Positions 1 to 6,269 of a stretch of DNA of 6,415 bases are shown in pieces. The notes under the pieces were generated by a model. It was given only the letters and a program-made list of their open reading frames with translations, searched no databases and had not been told where the DNA came from. The position numbers and the translations under genes are program-made. The stretch covers positions 1-6,415 of the forward strand of contig JANQQF010000190.1 of assembly GCA_028285035.1 (NCBI GenBank). Reading direction: 5' to 3'. How positions within the stretch are numbered: the stretch's first letter is position 1; the number at the start of each line of letters is the position of its first letter. Origin of the DNA: Phycisphaerae bacterium. Its GTDB lineage: Bacteria > Chloroflexota > Anaerolineae > 4572-78 > J111.

Positions 1-267
1 CTAGACCATATCATCATCGTCCACAGCCGACTTGCGTTTCCGCTTAGCCACCGGCGGCTGCGGTACTGTCTTTACGGGCAACGGCAAGTTTGTGTGCGCG
101 ATCAAGCTGTCCACGTCAACGCGCAGTTTCCGTGAGCTACGATGTAGCTCGGTCAGCCGTTCTTCCAGCCTGACGATGTTTTGGATCAGATGACCGATAG
201 CCATCTCGGCGGTGAGATCACTCACCTGCCACTGTTTTAATAACTCTGGAGGGATAACGGTTCCCAT
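1..267 (-). CDS. Small charged hypothetical protein, 88 aa
   Basis: I do not recognise this protein. The reading frame is complete: ATG at 267-265 and TAG at 3-1. A strong ribosome binding site, AAAGGAG (281-275 on the minus strand), lies 7 nt before the ATG and makes this start convincing. Residues about 15-55 look helical and rich in heptad-like Leu/Ile/Val (IVRLEERLTEL), suggesting a short coiled coil and possible oligomerisation. The C-terminal third is proline-rich, then strongly basic (KRKRK), then ends in an acidic stretch (DDDD). There is no signal peptide, no membrane segment and no catalytic motif that I can see. It is transcribed divergently from the restriction-modification cluster and shares its 158-bp upstream region, so it could be co-regulated by the same dyads, but it may equally be an unrelated neighbour. 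That it is a real gene is likely; its function is unknown. Confidence 0.7.
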   Translation of the reverse strand: MGTVIPPELLKQWQVSDLTAEMAIGHLIQNIVRLEERLTELHRSSRKLRVDVDSLIAHTNLPLPVKTVPQPPVAKRKRKSAVDDDDMV

Positions 268-290
268 TGGGTTGCTCCTTTCTGGTTTCT

Positions 291-319
291 AATATGAGGT
301 GGGTTTGGTCACAGGCCAA
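291..319 (-). promoter_or_regulatory. Possible promoter of the leftward 88-aa gene
   Basis: Reading leftward, TTGGCC (319-314) and CATATT (296-291) are separated by 17 bp and lie just upstream of the ribosome binding site of the 88-aa gene. The matches to sigma-70 consensus are poor (3/6 and 4/6), so this is tentative. The elements overlap the 300-324 dyad, so a protein bound there would be expected to affect this promoter. Confidence 0.2.
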
Positions 320-324
320 ACCCA
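300..324. repeat. Inverted repeat, 9-bp arms with 7-nt loop
   Basis: TGGGTTTGG (300-308) is the exact reverse complement of CCAAACCCA (316-324), with a 7-nt centre. No T-tract follows it in either direction, so it does not look like an intrinsic terminator. It lies in the divergent intergenic region and may be an operator or an RNA hairpin in the leader of one of the two transcripts. The symmetry is seen directly; any role is inferred. Confidence 0.55.
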
Positions 325-334
325 AAACTAAAAT
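305..334 (+). promoter_or_regulatory. Possible promoter of the regulator/restriction cluster
   Basis: TTGGTC (305-310) and TAAAAT (329-334) are spaced by 18 bp. The -10 is good (5/6) and the -35 weak. Transcription would begin near 341, inside the 20-bp palindrome, a layout typical of autoregulation. A competing -10, TATAAA (360-365), sits directly after the palindrome but lacks a recognisable -35 box. Either could be the true promoter; transcript-start mapping would decide. Confidence 0.25.
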
Positions 335-338
335 CGAA

Positions 339-358
339 TGTACACATATATGTGTACA
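339..358. promoter_or_regulatory. Perfect 20-bp palindrome, candidate operator
   Basis: TGTACACATATATGTGTACA reads identically on both strands with no gap. Each end is TGTACA, itself a 6-bp palindrome, with the two copies starting 14 bp apart. The element lies 67 bp before the regulator start codon, in the only long non-coding region of the cluster. Small XRE regulators next to restriction-modification genes commonly bind such symmetric boxes as dimers and control their own transcription, so an operator role is a reasonable inference. No binding data are available from sequence. Confidence 0.55.
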
Positions 359-378
359 GTATAAACGAAAATGTATCG

Positions 379-400
379 TCTGTCAAATTCATTCGACAGA
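379..400. promoter_or_regulatory. Imperfect 22-bp dyad, second candidate operator
   Basis: The outer arms TCTGTC (379-384) and GACAGA (395-400) are perfect inverted repeats. Inside them AAT (386-388) pairs with ATT (391-393), giving 9 of 11 matched positions. The dyad ends 25 bp before the regulator start codon. Its centre is 41 bp from the centre of the 339-358 palindrome, about four helical turns, so proteins at both sites would lie on nearly the same DNA face. The half-sites differ from those of the first palindrome, so different affinities or different binding proteins are possible. Confidence 0.45.
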
Positions 401-425
401 AATCTTATCGTGTTGTGAGAATTTA

Positions 426-641
426 ATGGATCGATTCGGAGAAAAACTGCGTACCCTACGCAACCGAAAAAATATGAGCTTAAGACAACTAGCGACTGAA
501 TTAGGCTATGCCTCTCACAACCACCTTGCTGGCATTGAACGTGGCGAGAGAAAACCATCCGTAGAGCTAGTCATAAAAATCGCTGATATTTTTGAGGTGT
601 CGATTGACACACTGTTACGAGATGAACTTGATTTGGAGTAA
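426..641 (+). CDS. XRE-family HTH regulator, controller-like, 71 aa
   Basis: This is a cytoplasmic DNA-binding protein of the Xre/Cro-C1 HTH family (HTH_3), consisting of little more than the five-helix domain. Residues 1-14 (MDRFGEKLRTLRNR) form helix 1; residues about 17-40 form the helix-turn-helix, with SLRQLATELGY followed by the recognition helix and the typical IERGERKPS signature; residues 47-65 (ELVIKIADIFEVSIDTLL) form the closing helices. Length and position just ahead of a restriction-modification gene match controller (C) proteins, which act as dimers and time restriction after methylation. The open frame extends upstream to 267, but that extension crosses both dyads and is Cys-rich and unlike any HTH protein; the ATG at 426 starts exactly at the domain. 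The ribosome binding site there is weak (GTGAGA, 415-420, 5 nt spacing). The stop lies only 7 nt before the next start, so co-transcription is near certain. Family assignment is firm; the controller role is inferred. Confidence 0.88.
   Translation: MDRFGEKLRTLRNRKNMSLRQLATELGYASHNHLAGIERGERKPSVELVIKIADIFEVSIDTLLRDELDLE
635..638 (+). promoter_or_regulatory. Ribosome binding site for the GTG-started type IIG gene
   Basis: GGAG at 635-638 lies inside the last codons of the regulator gene, 10 nt before the GTG at 649. It supports this GTG as the start and suggests that translation of the large enzyme is coupled to that of the regulator. No in-frame ATG nearby would keep the N-terminal nuclease domain intact. 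Confidence 0.6.
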
Positions 642-648
642 ATAAATC

Positions 649-3600
649 GTGACCCTAAGCCAAAACCAAGCCAAAGCCGAGATTGAAGCTCTGGTCAAAA
701 AATATCGGGCCATCAAGGAGAGCGACCGCAAGACCACCACCGAGGCCAATGTGGTTCATCAATTTATCGATCCGCTGCTACGAGCCTTGGGCTGGCCGAT
801 TGGTGATCCAGCTCGCTACAAGTATGAGCTAAACACCCAGGCCGGACGCCCCGATATGACCCTGATCCCAGAGCGAGGTGGCTTGATCTTTGTGGAGGCT
901 AAACGGTTTGGTGTGATTGAGGAGTTGGCCCAGGCTCGCAAAACCATCGCAGGCATCGTCACGCCGGGGCAGCTGGCTTTGCCAGGGATGGCCGCAGACC
1001 GGACCAAGGAAGAGCAGCAGGCTATCAATTACGCCTTTGAGAATGGTGGCACCTGGGCCATCTTAACCAACTTTGAGAAGCTTCGCCTCTTTAACGCTCG
1101 GCGCGACTGGGTTGTACTTTCTTTTGAAGCGCCACAAGCCTACCTAGATGAATTTGACCAACTGTGGCAACTCTCCTATGAACAAGTCATCAATGGCGAG
1201 CTAGACCTGCTCAGTGAGCAACGCCACCGCGAGGATGTAGACACCGACTATCTCAATTTTATCAACACGTGGCGGGAGCGACTGGCTCAGGATTTGATTA
1301 GCCACCCCGAAGCCAACCCGTGGGTCTTTTCCAGCGAGGGCCAGCTTGATTTGCGATCTTTGCGCAACGTGGTGCAGCGGGTGTTGGATCGGCTGGTGGT
1401 GGTCCGTTTTGCTGAGGATCATTTGATTGCCCCGCCAGGCACCCTCTTTAGCCTGTTTGAGATTGGGCGACGTAACCCCTACACCTTCAGTCTGGCTGAG
1501 TTTTTCCGCCAGCTTTACCGCCGTTTTGATGAGATGCACAACTCCGCCCTCTTTGCGCCGGGGCTGGCGGATGAGGCTCACTTTAGTGATGAGGTACTGG
1601 GCGGTTTGGTGCAAAAGCTGTATGAGGCCCGCTATCGGGCGATGTCTGCCGATATTATGGGCAACACCTATGAGCAATATTTGGGTAAGACCCTGATCCA
1701 GGTCAATGGCAGCGTCAGCACCACCGATAATCTGGAAACCCGCAAAAAGCAGGGCAGCTACTACACGCCCCAAGTGATCGTGCGCTACATCGTCGATAAT
1801 GCCCTAGGCCGCTACCTTTATAGCACCAGCAACGGCCAGCCCGATGGTGAGCCACTGCCTGATGAGCCGCGCAAGACCGTCGATGATATTCGAGACCTGC
1901 GAGTGCTTGATCCGGCTTGTGGCTCTGGCTCCTTTCTGATTTATGCCTATCAAGTGTTGGCCGATTTCTACCGTAGTGAGATCAAGCGGCTGGAAACTGA
2001 GCGGGAAGCGGAGGTGCAACGGTTGATCAATGAGGGGATGTTGCCGCTGGAGGTGGAAGGCAAGATGGCAATTTTTAACGCCCGGCTGACTTATCTACAA
2101 AACTATCCTCGTTTGATCCTAGAGACCCATCTCTATGGGGTTGATCTGGACCCACAGGCTGCCGAGATCGCCACGGTCAATCTGATTATGCGGGCGATGG
2201 CCGACCAACGCGGGCGAGAACGACGCCTCCCCCTCATCCTCAATCAAAATGTCAAGGTCGGCAATGCCCTGATTGGGGCCGGACCGCACGATGAACGGTA
2301 TGCGGAGATAACCACCGATCTAGCCGAGCTACGCCGCTTGCGCCACCTCTTGCCCCGCCAAGCCCACGGCTCGGAGCAGGAACACACCTTGGGTCAACTG
2401 AGCGCCCTGACGATGCGGGTCAATGCTGCTCTGAACACCCCTCTCAGTGATCATTTTGACGACCTGAGCCGCCATCGCCCTTTCAACTGGGCGGTTGAGT
2501 TTCCTGAAGTGTTTGTGGATGATTTGGGCCAGTGGCTTGATGATGCCGCTGGGTTTGCCATCATCATCGGCAATCCACCGTGGGAGATCATCAAGCCCGA
2601 TCTGCGGGAGTATTATGCTCAGTTTGATCCTTTGATCGAGAGCAAGCTGACCCGCAAAAAGGTCGAGGCCCGTATCGCTGAGTTAAACACCGAGGACCCC
2701 GCCATTGAAGCGGGCTGGCAGGCCCAGCGAGCCAAAATCGAGGCCCTGGCCGCTTTTTATCGCGCTGCCCTGGACTACACCCACCAAGGCAAAGGCGATA
2801 CTGCCACCCACAAGCTCTTTCTAGAGCGAGCCTATACCCTGCTGGCCCTCGCTGGGCGGCTGGGCTTTGTTATTCCATCGGGAATTTATTCGGATTTGGG
2901 GACGAAGGAACTGCGAGAGATGTTGTTAAATGAAGGCCAGGTAGACTATTTGTACAATTTCAGCAATGAGCGTTTCTTCTTTCCAGAAGTTCATCATGAC
3001 TTTAAGTTTACTTTATTGGGTGTAAGACGAGGAACTTCGAGTCCTGGATTTCTAGTGACTTTTCGTTTCAATCCTCGTGTAGCTATTCGTCCTGATGATT
3101 TATTGACATTTTTAGCAGATAGGAAAAACCTTATTTATGTCAAAAAGGACGCTTTGAAAAGGTTTAGCCCTGGTAGTTTGAGTTTAATGGAGTTTCAATC
3201 TCAGCAAGATATCGATACTGTTGAGAAGGTATACTCAGAGAAGCCATTAATAAGTGAAGTAATTGAAGATGCTTGGAATATTCGTTTTTATCAAGAGTTT
3301 CATATGACTAATGATAGAAGCCTTTTCAATCAAACATCTGGTATTATACCTGTCTATAACGGACGAATGTTTCATCAATTTAATGCTTATTATGCTCCTC
3401 ATGAATTTTGGATAGGAGAAGATAAAGTACCAGAAATTCGCTCAAATATCGCTCAACAAATACAGTTTTACCGATTAGGTTATCGACGTATATCCAATGC
3501 AGTTAATACACGTACTTTAATTGGCGCAATTGTACCACCAAACACCATTTGCGATTCGGTTGCTACCATTGAGGATTTAGATGAATCTACCTCAAAATAT

Positions 3601-4050
3601 CTTTCATATTTATGTACTATTTTTAACAGTTTTGTTTTAGATTATCTGCTTAGACAAAAGGTTGCTAAAACTATTAACATATTCTACCTCCACCAACTCC
3701 CACTCCCCCGTCTGACCGCAGGCAACCCCTACTTCGACGCCATTGTCCCCCGCGCCGCTCGGCTGACTTGCACCACGGCTGACTTTGCCGAGTTGTGGGT
3801 AGACGTGATGGGCGAGCCGTGGGATGAGCAGAAAGTGGCCACGGACCCTGCCGAGCGGCAAGTACTCCGCGATGAGTTGGACGCGCTGGTGGCCCACCTC
3901 TACGGCCTCACCGCTGCCGACTTTGCCCACATCCTCGCCACCTTCCCCCTCGTCTTCCCCGACACCGATGAAGGGGAAGCCAAAAAGGAGACCCTTCTGG
4001 GTGTGTATGAGCGCTTTGCCCCTGTGGTTGCGGGGTGGAGTCGGGAATAG
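649..4050 (+). CDS. Type IIG restriction-modification enzyme (Eco57I-like)
   Basis: This single chain of 1133 aa is predicted both to methylate adenine at N6 and to cut DNA at or near one recognition site. Residues 1-170 resemble the HsdR N-terminal nuclease: a PD-(D/E)xK core is visible as GRPDMTLI (66-73, D69) and FVEAKR (81-86, E83, K85), followed by AILTNFEKLRLF (137-148). Residues about 200-360 form a helical connector. The methyltransferase spans about 365-760: motif X GSYYTPQ (369-375), motif I VLDPACGSGSF (419-429) for S-adenosylmethionine binding, motif II-like GVDLDP (497-502), catalytic motif IV GNPPW (641-645), and GFVIPSG (739-745). Residues about 745-1014 are the probable target recognition domain, ending at QLPLP (1016-1020); residues 1020-1133 form a C-terminal tail. 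Order and size match type IIG enzymes; no separate specificity subunit is seen. BREX PglX is the nearest alternative, but it lacks the N-terminal nuclease. The target recognition domain is far more AT-rich than the rest. All core motifs look intact. It starts with GTG and lies 53 nt before the next gene with no terminator between. Confidence 0.9.
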   Translation: MTLSQNQAKAEIEALVKKYRAIKESDRKTTTEANVVHQFIDPLLRALGWPIGDPARYKYELNTQAGRPDMTLIPERGGLIFVEAKRFGVIEELAQARKTIAGIVTPGQLALPGMAADRTKEEQQAINYAFENGGTWAILTNFEKLRLFNARRDWVVLSFEAPQAYLDEFDQLWQLSYEQVINGELDLLSEQRHREDVDTDYLNFINTWRERLAQDLISHPEANPWVFSSEGQLDLRSLRNVVQRVLDRLVVVRFAEDHLIAPPGTLFSLFEIGRRNPYTFSLAEFFRQLYRRFDEMHNSALFAPGLADEAHFSDEVLGGLVQKLYEARYRAMSADIMGNTYEQYLGKTLIQVNGSVSTTDNLETRKKQGSYYTPQVIVRYIVDNALGRYLYSTSNGQPDGEPLPDEPRKTVDDIRDLRVLDPACGSGSFLIYAYQVLADFYRSEIKRLETEREAEVQRLINEGMLPLEVEGKMAIFNARLTYLQNYPRLILETHLYGVDLDPQAAEIATVNLIMRAMADQRGRERRLPLILNQNVKVGNALIGAGPHDERYAEITTDLAELRRLRHLLPRQAHGSEQEHTLGQLSALTMRVNAALNTPLSDHFDDLSRHRPFNWAVEFPEVFVDDLGQWLDDAAGFAIIIGNPPWEIIKPDLREYYAQFDPLIESKLTRKKVEARIAELNTEDPAIEAGWQAQRAKIEALAAFYRAALDYTHQGKGDTATHKLFLERAYTLLALAGRLGFVIPSGIYSDLGTKELREMLLNEGQVDYLYNFSNERFFFPEVHHDFKFTLLGVRRGTSSPGFLVTFRFNPRVAIRPDDLLTFLADRKNLIYVKKDALKRFSPGSLSLMEFQSQQDIDTVEKVYSEKPLISEVIEDAWNIRFYQEFHMTNDRSLFNQTSGIIPVYNGRMFHQFNAYYAPHEFWIGEDKVPEIRSNIAQQIQFYRLGYRRISNAVNTRTLIGAIVPPNTICDSVATIEDLDESTSKYLSYLCTIFNSFVLDYLLRQKVAKTINIFYLHQLPLPRLTAGNPYFDAIVPRAARLTCTTADFAELWVDVMGEPWDEQKVATDPAERQVLRDELDALVAHLYGLTAADFAHILATFPLVFPDTDEGEAKKETLLGVYERFAPVVAGWSRE
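2880..3690 (+). other. AT-rich block coding the target recognition domain
   Basis: Inside the type IIG gene, base composition drops abruptly. Hand counts give 37/60 GC at 2821-2880, then 22/60 at 2941-3000, 17/60 at 3241-3300 and 14/60 at 3601-3660, then 41/60 at 3841-3900. The right edge is sharp: 9/30 at 3661-3690 and 20/30 at 3691-3720. The block encodes residues about 745-1014, between the conserved VIPSG and QLPLP motifs, where the DNA-recognition domain of Eco57I-like enzymes lies. The reading frame is unbroken. The simplest reading is a domain acquired by recombination from a lower-GC donor, which would change the recognised sequence. Confidence 0.75.
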
Positions 4051-4103
4051 TAATTGATCAAAACAATCAACCACATCAAACCATTTGAAAGGATATTACC
4101 CTT

Positions 4104-6218
4104 ATGAAAATTAGTGAACTCATTGATGGTATTCGAAAATATGACTCAGTCTTACCAGAATTTCAGCGAGAATATGTGTGGTCTAAAGAGCAAGCCAAGC
4201 AGTTAATGGTTTCATTGCTCAAAGGCTATCCGGTGGGTGGTTTGTTGTTTTGGAAAACCGATAATCCCCCCGAATTGAAAAACTTGGCGGAAATCCCGGC
4301 AAAATTGGGGACAATGGATGTTATTCTTGATGGACAGCAGCGGATGACGACCCTATACATGCTGACAACTGGGGAAATCCCACCCTACTACCAGCTAGAG
4401 GACATTAATAATGATCCCCGTGATCTCTACTTTCATTTGGCTGAAGGCGATTTTCAATATTACCAGGTGTTGCGGATGCGAGGCAATCCGCTTTGGCGGC
4501 GGGTGGTCGATTGCTTTGATCCCGAGAAAGAGGATGAGATTAATGTCTTTGAGATTGCCGAACAACAAGCAGGGGAAGATTACAAGTTAATCAATAAATT
4601 GGCTCAACAGTATAGCAAGAATATTACCAGTCTACGGCAAATAAAAGATAAAACCTTGCCTGTCCAAACGGTCCCCTCTCAGGCCTCTATCGACGAAGCG
4701 ATCGATATTTTTGACCGGGTTAATAGCCAAGGGACCAAGCTGACCGATGCTGAACTGGCCCTCACCCATATTACCGGAAAGTGGCCGCAAGCGCGGCGAG
4801 AGATGAAGATGAAGCTCGACGCGTTGAGCCAAAGTAATTTCTACTTCGATCTAACCTTTATGACCCGGGCCTTGACCGGTATCGTCACCGAGCGGGCGCT
4901 GTTTGAACATATCCATAAGCGCCCTAAAGAAGAACTTTTGGCTGGCTGGGAGACACTCACGAAAATTCTAAACTATTTGGTCACCATTCTGCCCTCTCGT
5001 TTTCACATCAACTCTACTGAAGATATCAATACTACCAATGCCCTGATCCCACTGGTTGTTTATCTGGCCCGCAATGAGGCTCGTTTCCCCGATGATAATA
5101 GCATCAAACAGGCCACCCATTGGCTCTATGCCGCGCTGATGTGGACCCGTTACACCGGACAAGTGGATCAGCGGCTTGAAGAAGATGTCTCGCTGGTAGT
5201 TCGTCACACCAATCCCTGGGATGTGCTGCGTGAGCGTATTGTGGATCAACGCGGTCGAATCGAGATCAAGGCCAGTGACTTAGAGGGGCGGGGAGCGCAA
5301 CATCCCCTGTTCCGAATGACCTATATCATTGCCAAGGCCCAAGGGGCGATCGATTGGTTTAATGGCGCACCTCTTGGCACCTCACAACAGGAAGATTATT
5401 ACGTCCACCGCTCCCGTATCTTCCCGCCAAAATATCTCTACAAGGAGCTGTTGGACTCGGATAATCATTTGCATCGTAAAGTGGCCAATGAAATTGCGAA
5501 TCGTGCTTTCTTTACGGAAGATGTGAATATTGATGAATTGCCAGAAGATTACTTCCCTGAAATTGAGAAAAAATTCTCAGGTGCCCTACCAAAGCAATTT
5601 ATCCCGATGAGTCCCGAGTTATGGTCCATTGATCGATACAGTGACTTCTTAACGGCCCGGCGTGAATTGATTGTACGTAACATCAATGAGTTTATGAATG
5701 CCCTTATCACCGAGCCTGTTGATACTGTCGATTTACCGATTGAGGATTTAATCAAGCTGGGCGAGGGTGTGACGCTTGAATTCAAGAGTACATTGCAGTG
5801 GGACGTGGTGGAAAATAAGCAGAACACCGGTTTGCGGGGTGAATGTTTAAAGACGATTGCCGCATTTCTTAATTCGGCTGGGGGAACCCTGATCATAGGT
5901 GTGGAGGATGATGGCAATATTTTTGGCCTTGAGCGTGATATGTCACTCATTGGGCGAAAAGACCTCGACGGTTTCACTCAAGAACTGACCCGCCTCATCG
6001 TGAAGGATATTGGTGTAGAATATGCGGCCTTAATCAAAGCCCGTTTTGCCGAGATAGAGGGCAAACAGGTATGCGCGGTTGATGTCGACAAAGCGCCTGA
6101 ACCCGTGTTTGTCAATACCAAAAGGGGTAAGATATTTTATGTCCGATTTAACAATACCACTCGCAAGCTCGATATTGATGAACTCCATCGCTACATTCAA
6201 ACGAATTGGGGGAACTAA
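4104..6218 (+). CDS. DUF262 (GmrSD-like) protein fused to AlbA_2/Schlafen domain
   Basis: A 704-aa probable cytoplasmic defence protein in two parts. Residues 1-220 carry DUF262 hallmarks: PEFQREYVW (18-26), SLLKGYPVGGLLFW (37-50), the nucleotide-binding DGQQRMTTLY (76-85) and FDRVNSQGTKLTDAEL (203-218). DUF262 is a ParB-like NTP-dependent module found in GmrSD, SspE and BrxU-type anti-phage nucleases. Residues about 430-533 resemble the DUF1524/HNH region that normally follows (IFPPKYL 439-445, EIANRAF 463-469, N475, P480, RRELIVRNINEF 519-530), but the expected HHIFP histidines read SRIFP (437-441), so this nuclease may be inactive. Residues 553-700 form an AlbA_2/Schlafen-like domain: TLEFKSTLQWD (557-567), AAFLNSAGGTLIIGVEDDG (586-604), PVFV (667-670) and FYVRFNN (678-684). 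Such domains are annotated as nucleic-acid binding; relatives of Schlafen cut RNA, but activity here is unknown. The ATG is preceded by GAAAGGA (4087-4093), 10 nt away. The 53-nt gap (4051-4103) has no terminator, so it shares a transcript with the restriction-modification gene. Domain calls are firm for DUF262 and AlbA_2, moderate for the degenerate HNH. Confidence 0.85.
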   Translation: MKISELIDGIRKYDSVLPEFQREYVWSKEQAKQLMVSLLKGYPVGGLLFWKTDNPPELKNLAEIPAKLGTMDVILDGQQRMTTLYMLTTGEIPPYYQLEDINNDPRDLYFHLAEGDFQYYQVLRMRGNPLWRRVVDCFDPEKEDEINVFEIAEQQAGEDYKLINKLAQQYSKNITSLRQIKDKTLPVQTVPSQASIDEAIDIFDRVNSQGTKLTDAELALTHITGKWPQARREMKMKLDALSQSNFYFDLTFMTRALTGIVTERALFEHIHKRPKEELLAGWETLTKILNYLVTILPSRFHINSTEDINTTNALIPLVVYLARNEARFPDDNSIKQATHWLYAALMWTRYTGQVDQRLEEDVSLVVRHTNPWDVLRERIVDQRGRIEIKASDLEGRGAQHPLFRMTYIIAKAQGAIDWFNGAPLGTSQQEDYYVHRSRIFPPKYLYKELLDSDNHLHRKVANEIANRAFFTEDVNIDELPEDYFPEIEKKFSGALPKQFIPMSPELWSIDRYSDFLTARRELIVRNINEFMNALITEPVDTVDLPIEDLIKLGEGVTLEFKSTLQWDVVENKQNTGLRGECLKTIAAFLNSAGGTLIIGVEDDGNIFGLERDMSLIGRKDLDGFTQELTRLIVKDIGVEYAALIKARFAEIEGKQVCAVDVDKAPEPVFVNTKRGKIFYVRFNNTTRKLDIDELHRYIQTNWGN

Positions 6219-6237
6219 AATCCCCACGCCTTAACCA

Positions 6238-6269
6238 AAAAAGCCGCCAGCACACGCCTGCGGCTTTTT
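6238..6269. terminator. Intrinsic terminator, probably bidirectional
   Basis: GCCG (6243-6246) pairs with CGGC (6261-6264). The stem can continue either as one further C-G pair or, with a bulged C, as CAG (6248-6250) with CTG (6258-6260). An A-tract (6237-6242) precedes and a T-tract (6265-6269) follows. It lies 19 nt after the stop of the DUF262 gene and ends the rightward cluster. Read leftward it gives the same hairpin with a six-T tail directly behind the stop codon of the minus-strand zinc-ribbon gene, so it can serve both converging genes. Confidence 0.85.

Noticed and set aside
267..425. In-frame N-terminal extension of the HTH regulator, starting at 267 or 294
   Set aside because: The extension runs through all three dyads and the likely promoters, is Cys-rich without domain character, and the HTH domain begins exactly at the ATG at 426.
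1201..1773. 190-codon open frame on the minus strand
   Set aside because: It lies wholly inside the type IIG gene, opposite well-conserved connector sequence, and shows no recognisable domain; it is a shadow frame.
3637..4074. 145-codon open frame on the minus strand at the end of the type IIG gene
   Set aside because: Low-complexity Gly/Glu/Val translation opposite GC-rich coding sequence; no motif and no plausible ribosome binding site were noted.
4051..4103. Possible terminator or separate promoter between the type IIG and DUF262 genes
   Set aside because: Only a short TTGATCAA palindrome and a ribosome binding site are visible; there is no stable hairpin with a T-tract and no convincing -35/-10 pair.
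5461..5580. Second AT-rich dip, inside the DUF262-AlbA_2 gene (23/60 and 19/60 GC)
   Set aside because: The dip is short and shallow-edged, without the sharp boundaries of the 2880-3690 block, and its residues (Asn, Lys, Glu, Phe, Ile) partly explain the composition. It is not strong enough to claim a junction.
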